Shown: positions 5,028 to 5,067 of the stretch, in pieces
Layout of the letters: each line of letters starts with the position of its first letter
Numbering within the stretch: the first letter of the stretch is position 1
Origin: an uncultured Prevotella sp.
GTDB lineage: Bacteria; Bacteroidota; Bacteroidia; Bacteroidales; Bacteroidaceae
Length of the DNA: 5,067 nt
Assembly: GCA_900770845.1 (NCBI GenBank)
Contig: CAAGLS010000111.1
Span: 1-5,067 of the forward strand
Direction: 5' to 3'
The notes under the pieces: model-generated
The model's database searches: none
What the model was told of the DNA's origin: nothing
Seen by the model: the letters and a program-made list of their open reading frames with translations, nothing else
Made by a program: the position numbers and the translations under genes

Positions 5028-5067
5028 TGTTCTGCTGCTATAAGTATGATTCTTCGTGCTGACGGAG

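Larger units (their letters stand above)
4651..5067. other. Intergenic region without a convincing gene
   Basis: About 417 bases after the rightward operon. Three things are visible: an inverted-repeat-bounded segment (4727-4900) with a local GC peak (4818-4836, GGCGCGCGGCGCGGCC), a small dyad GGGAAC-G-GTTCCC (4846-4858), and a 62-nt hairpin (4966-5027). Two leftward frames are open: one of 71 codons (4984-4769) with an ATG, and one of 68 codons without any ATG (4902-4696). Neither encodes recognisable domains, and both cross the GC-rich stretch where stops are rare. No TAnnTTTG promoter box was found on either strand. The region may be a non-coding repeat or the leader of a gene beyond the window. 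Confidence 0.6.

Overview
The window looks like chromosomal DNA from a member of the Bacteroidales, most probably Prevotella/Segatella or a close relative. Three things point there: the absence of Shine-Dalgarno sequences with A-rich leaders instead, promoter boxes of the Bacteroidetes type (TTTG / TAnnTTTG), and a gene set typical of that group (M20C dipeptidase PepD, a lipoprotein version of the Skp/OmpH chaperone, Nth, a DUF2461 protein). The genus is inferred from protein style and was not tested by a search.

Layout, left to right. Positions 2-157 hold the last 51 codons of a rightward gene cut off by the window edge, possibly a transposase. An AT-rich gap (158-499) follows; it contains a strong hairpin terminator (415-451) that mainly serves the leftward operon. 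The leftward operon is pepD (2334 to 877) followed by a small lipoprotein gene (877 to 500). The two share one base in a TAATG stop/start overlap.

A compact regulatory gap (2335-2447) separates this operon from a rightward one. It carries two mirrored -7 boxes, TATCTTTGCA and TGCAAAGATA, one facing each way. The rightward operon is a 68-residue membrane protein (2448-2654), a Skp/OmpH-like lipoprotein (2676-3290), endonuclease III nth (3287-3937) and a DUF2461 protein (3934-4650). The last two junctions are 4-base ATGA overlaps, so these genes are almost certainly co-transcribed and translationally coupled. The operon joins an envelope chaperone to a base-excision repair enzyme. No clear terminator follows it.

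The right end (4651-5067) has no convincing gene. It holds a 174-bp segment bounded by inverted repeats and a separate 62-nt imperfect hairpin.

Most of the coding content is ordinary housekeeping, and I see no evidence of a new multi-gene system. The points worth a second look are structural: a perfect 16-bp inverted repeat, terminator-like, inside the first codons of nth; the face-to-face promoter arrangement; the inverted-repeat segment near the right end; and a hairpin over the signal-peptide codons of the coupled lipoprotein gene.
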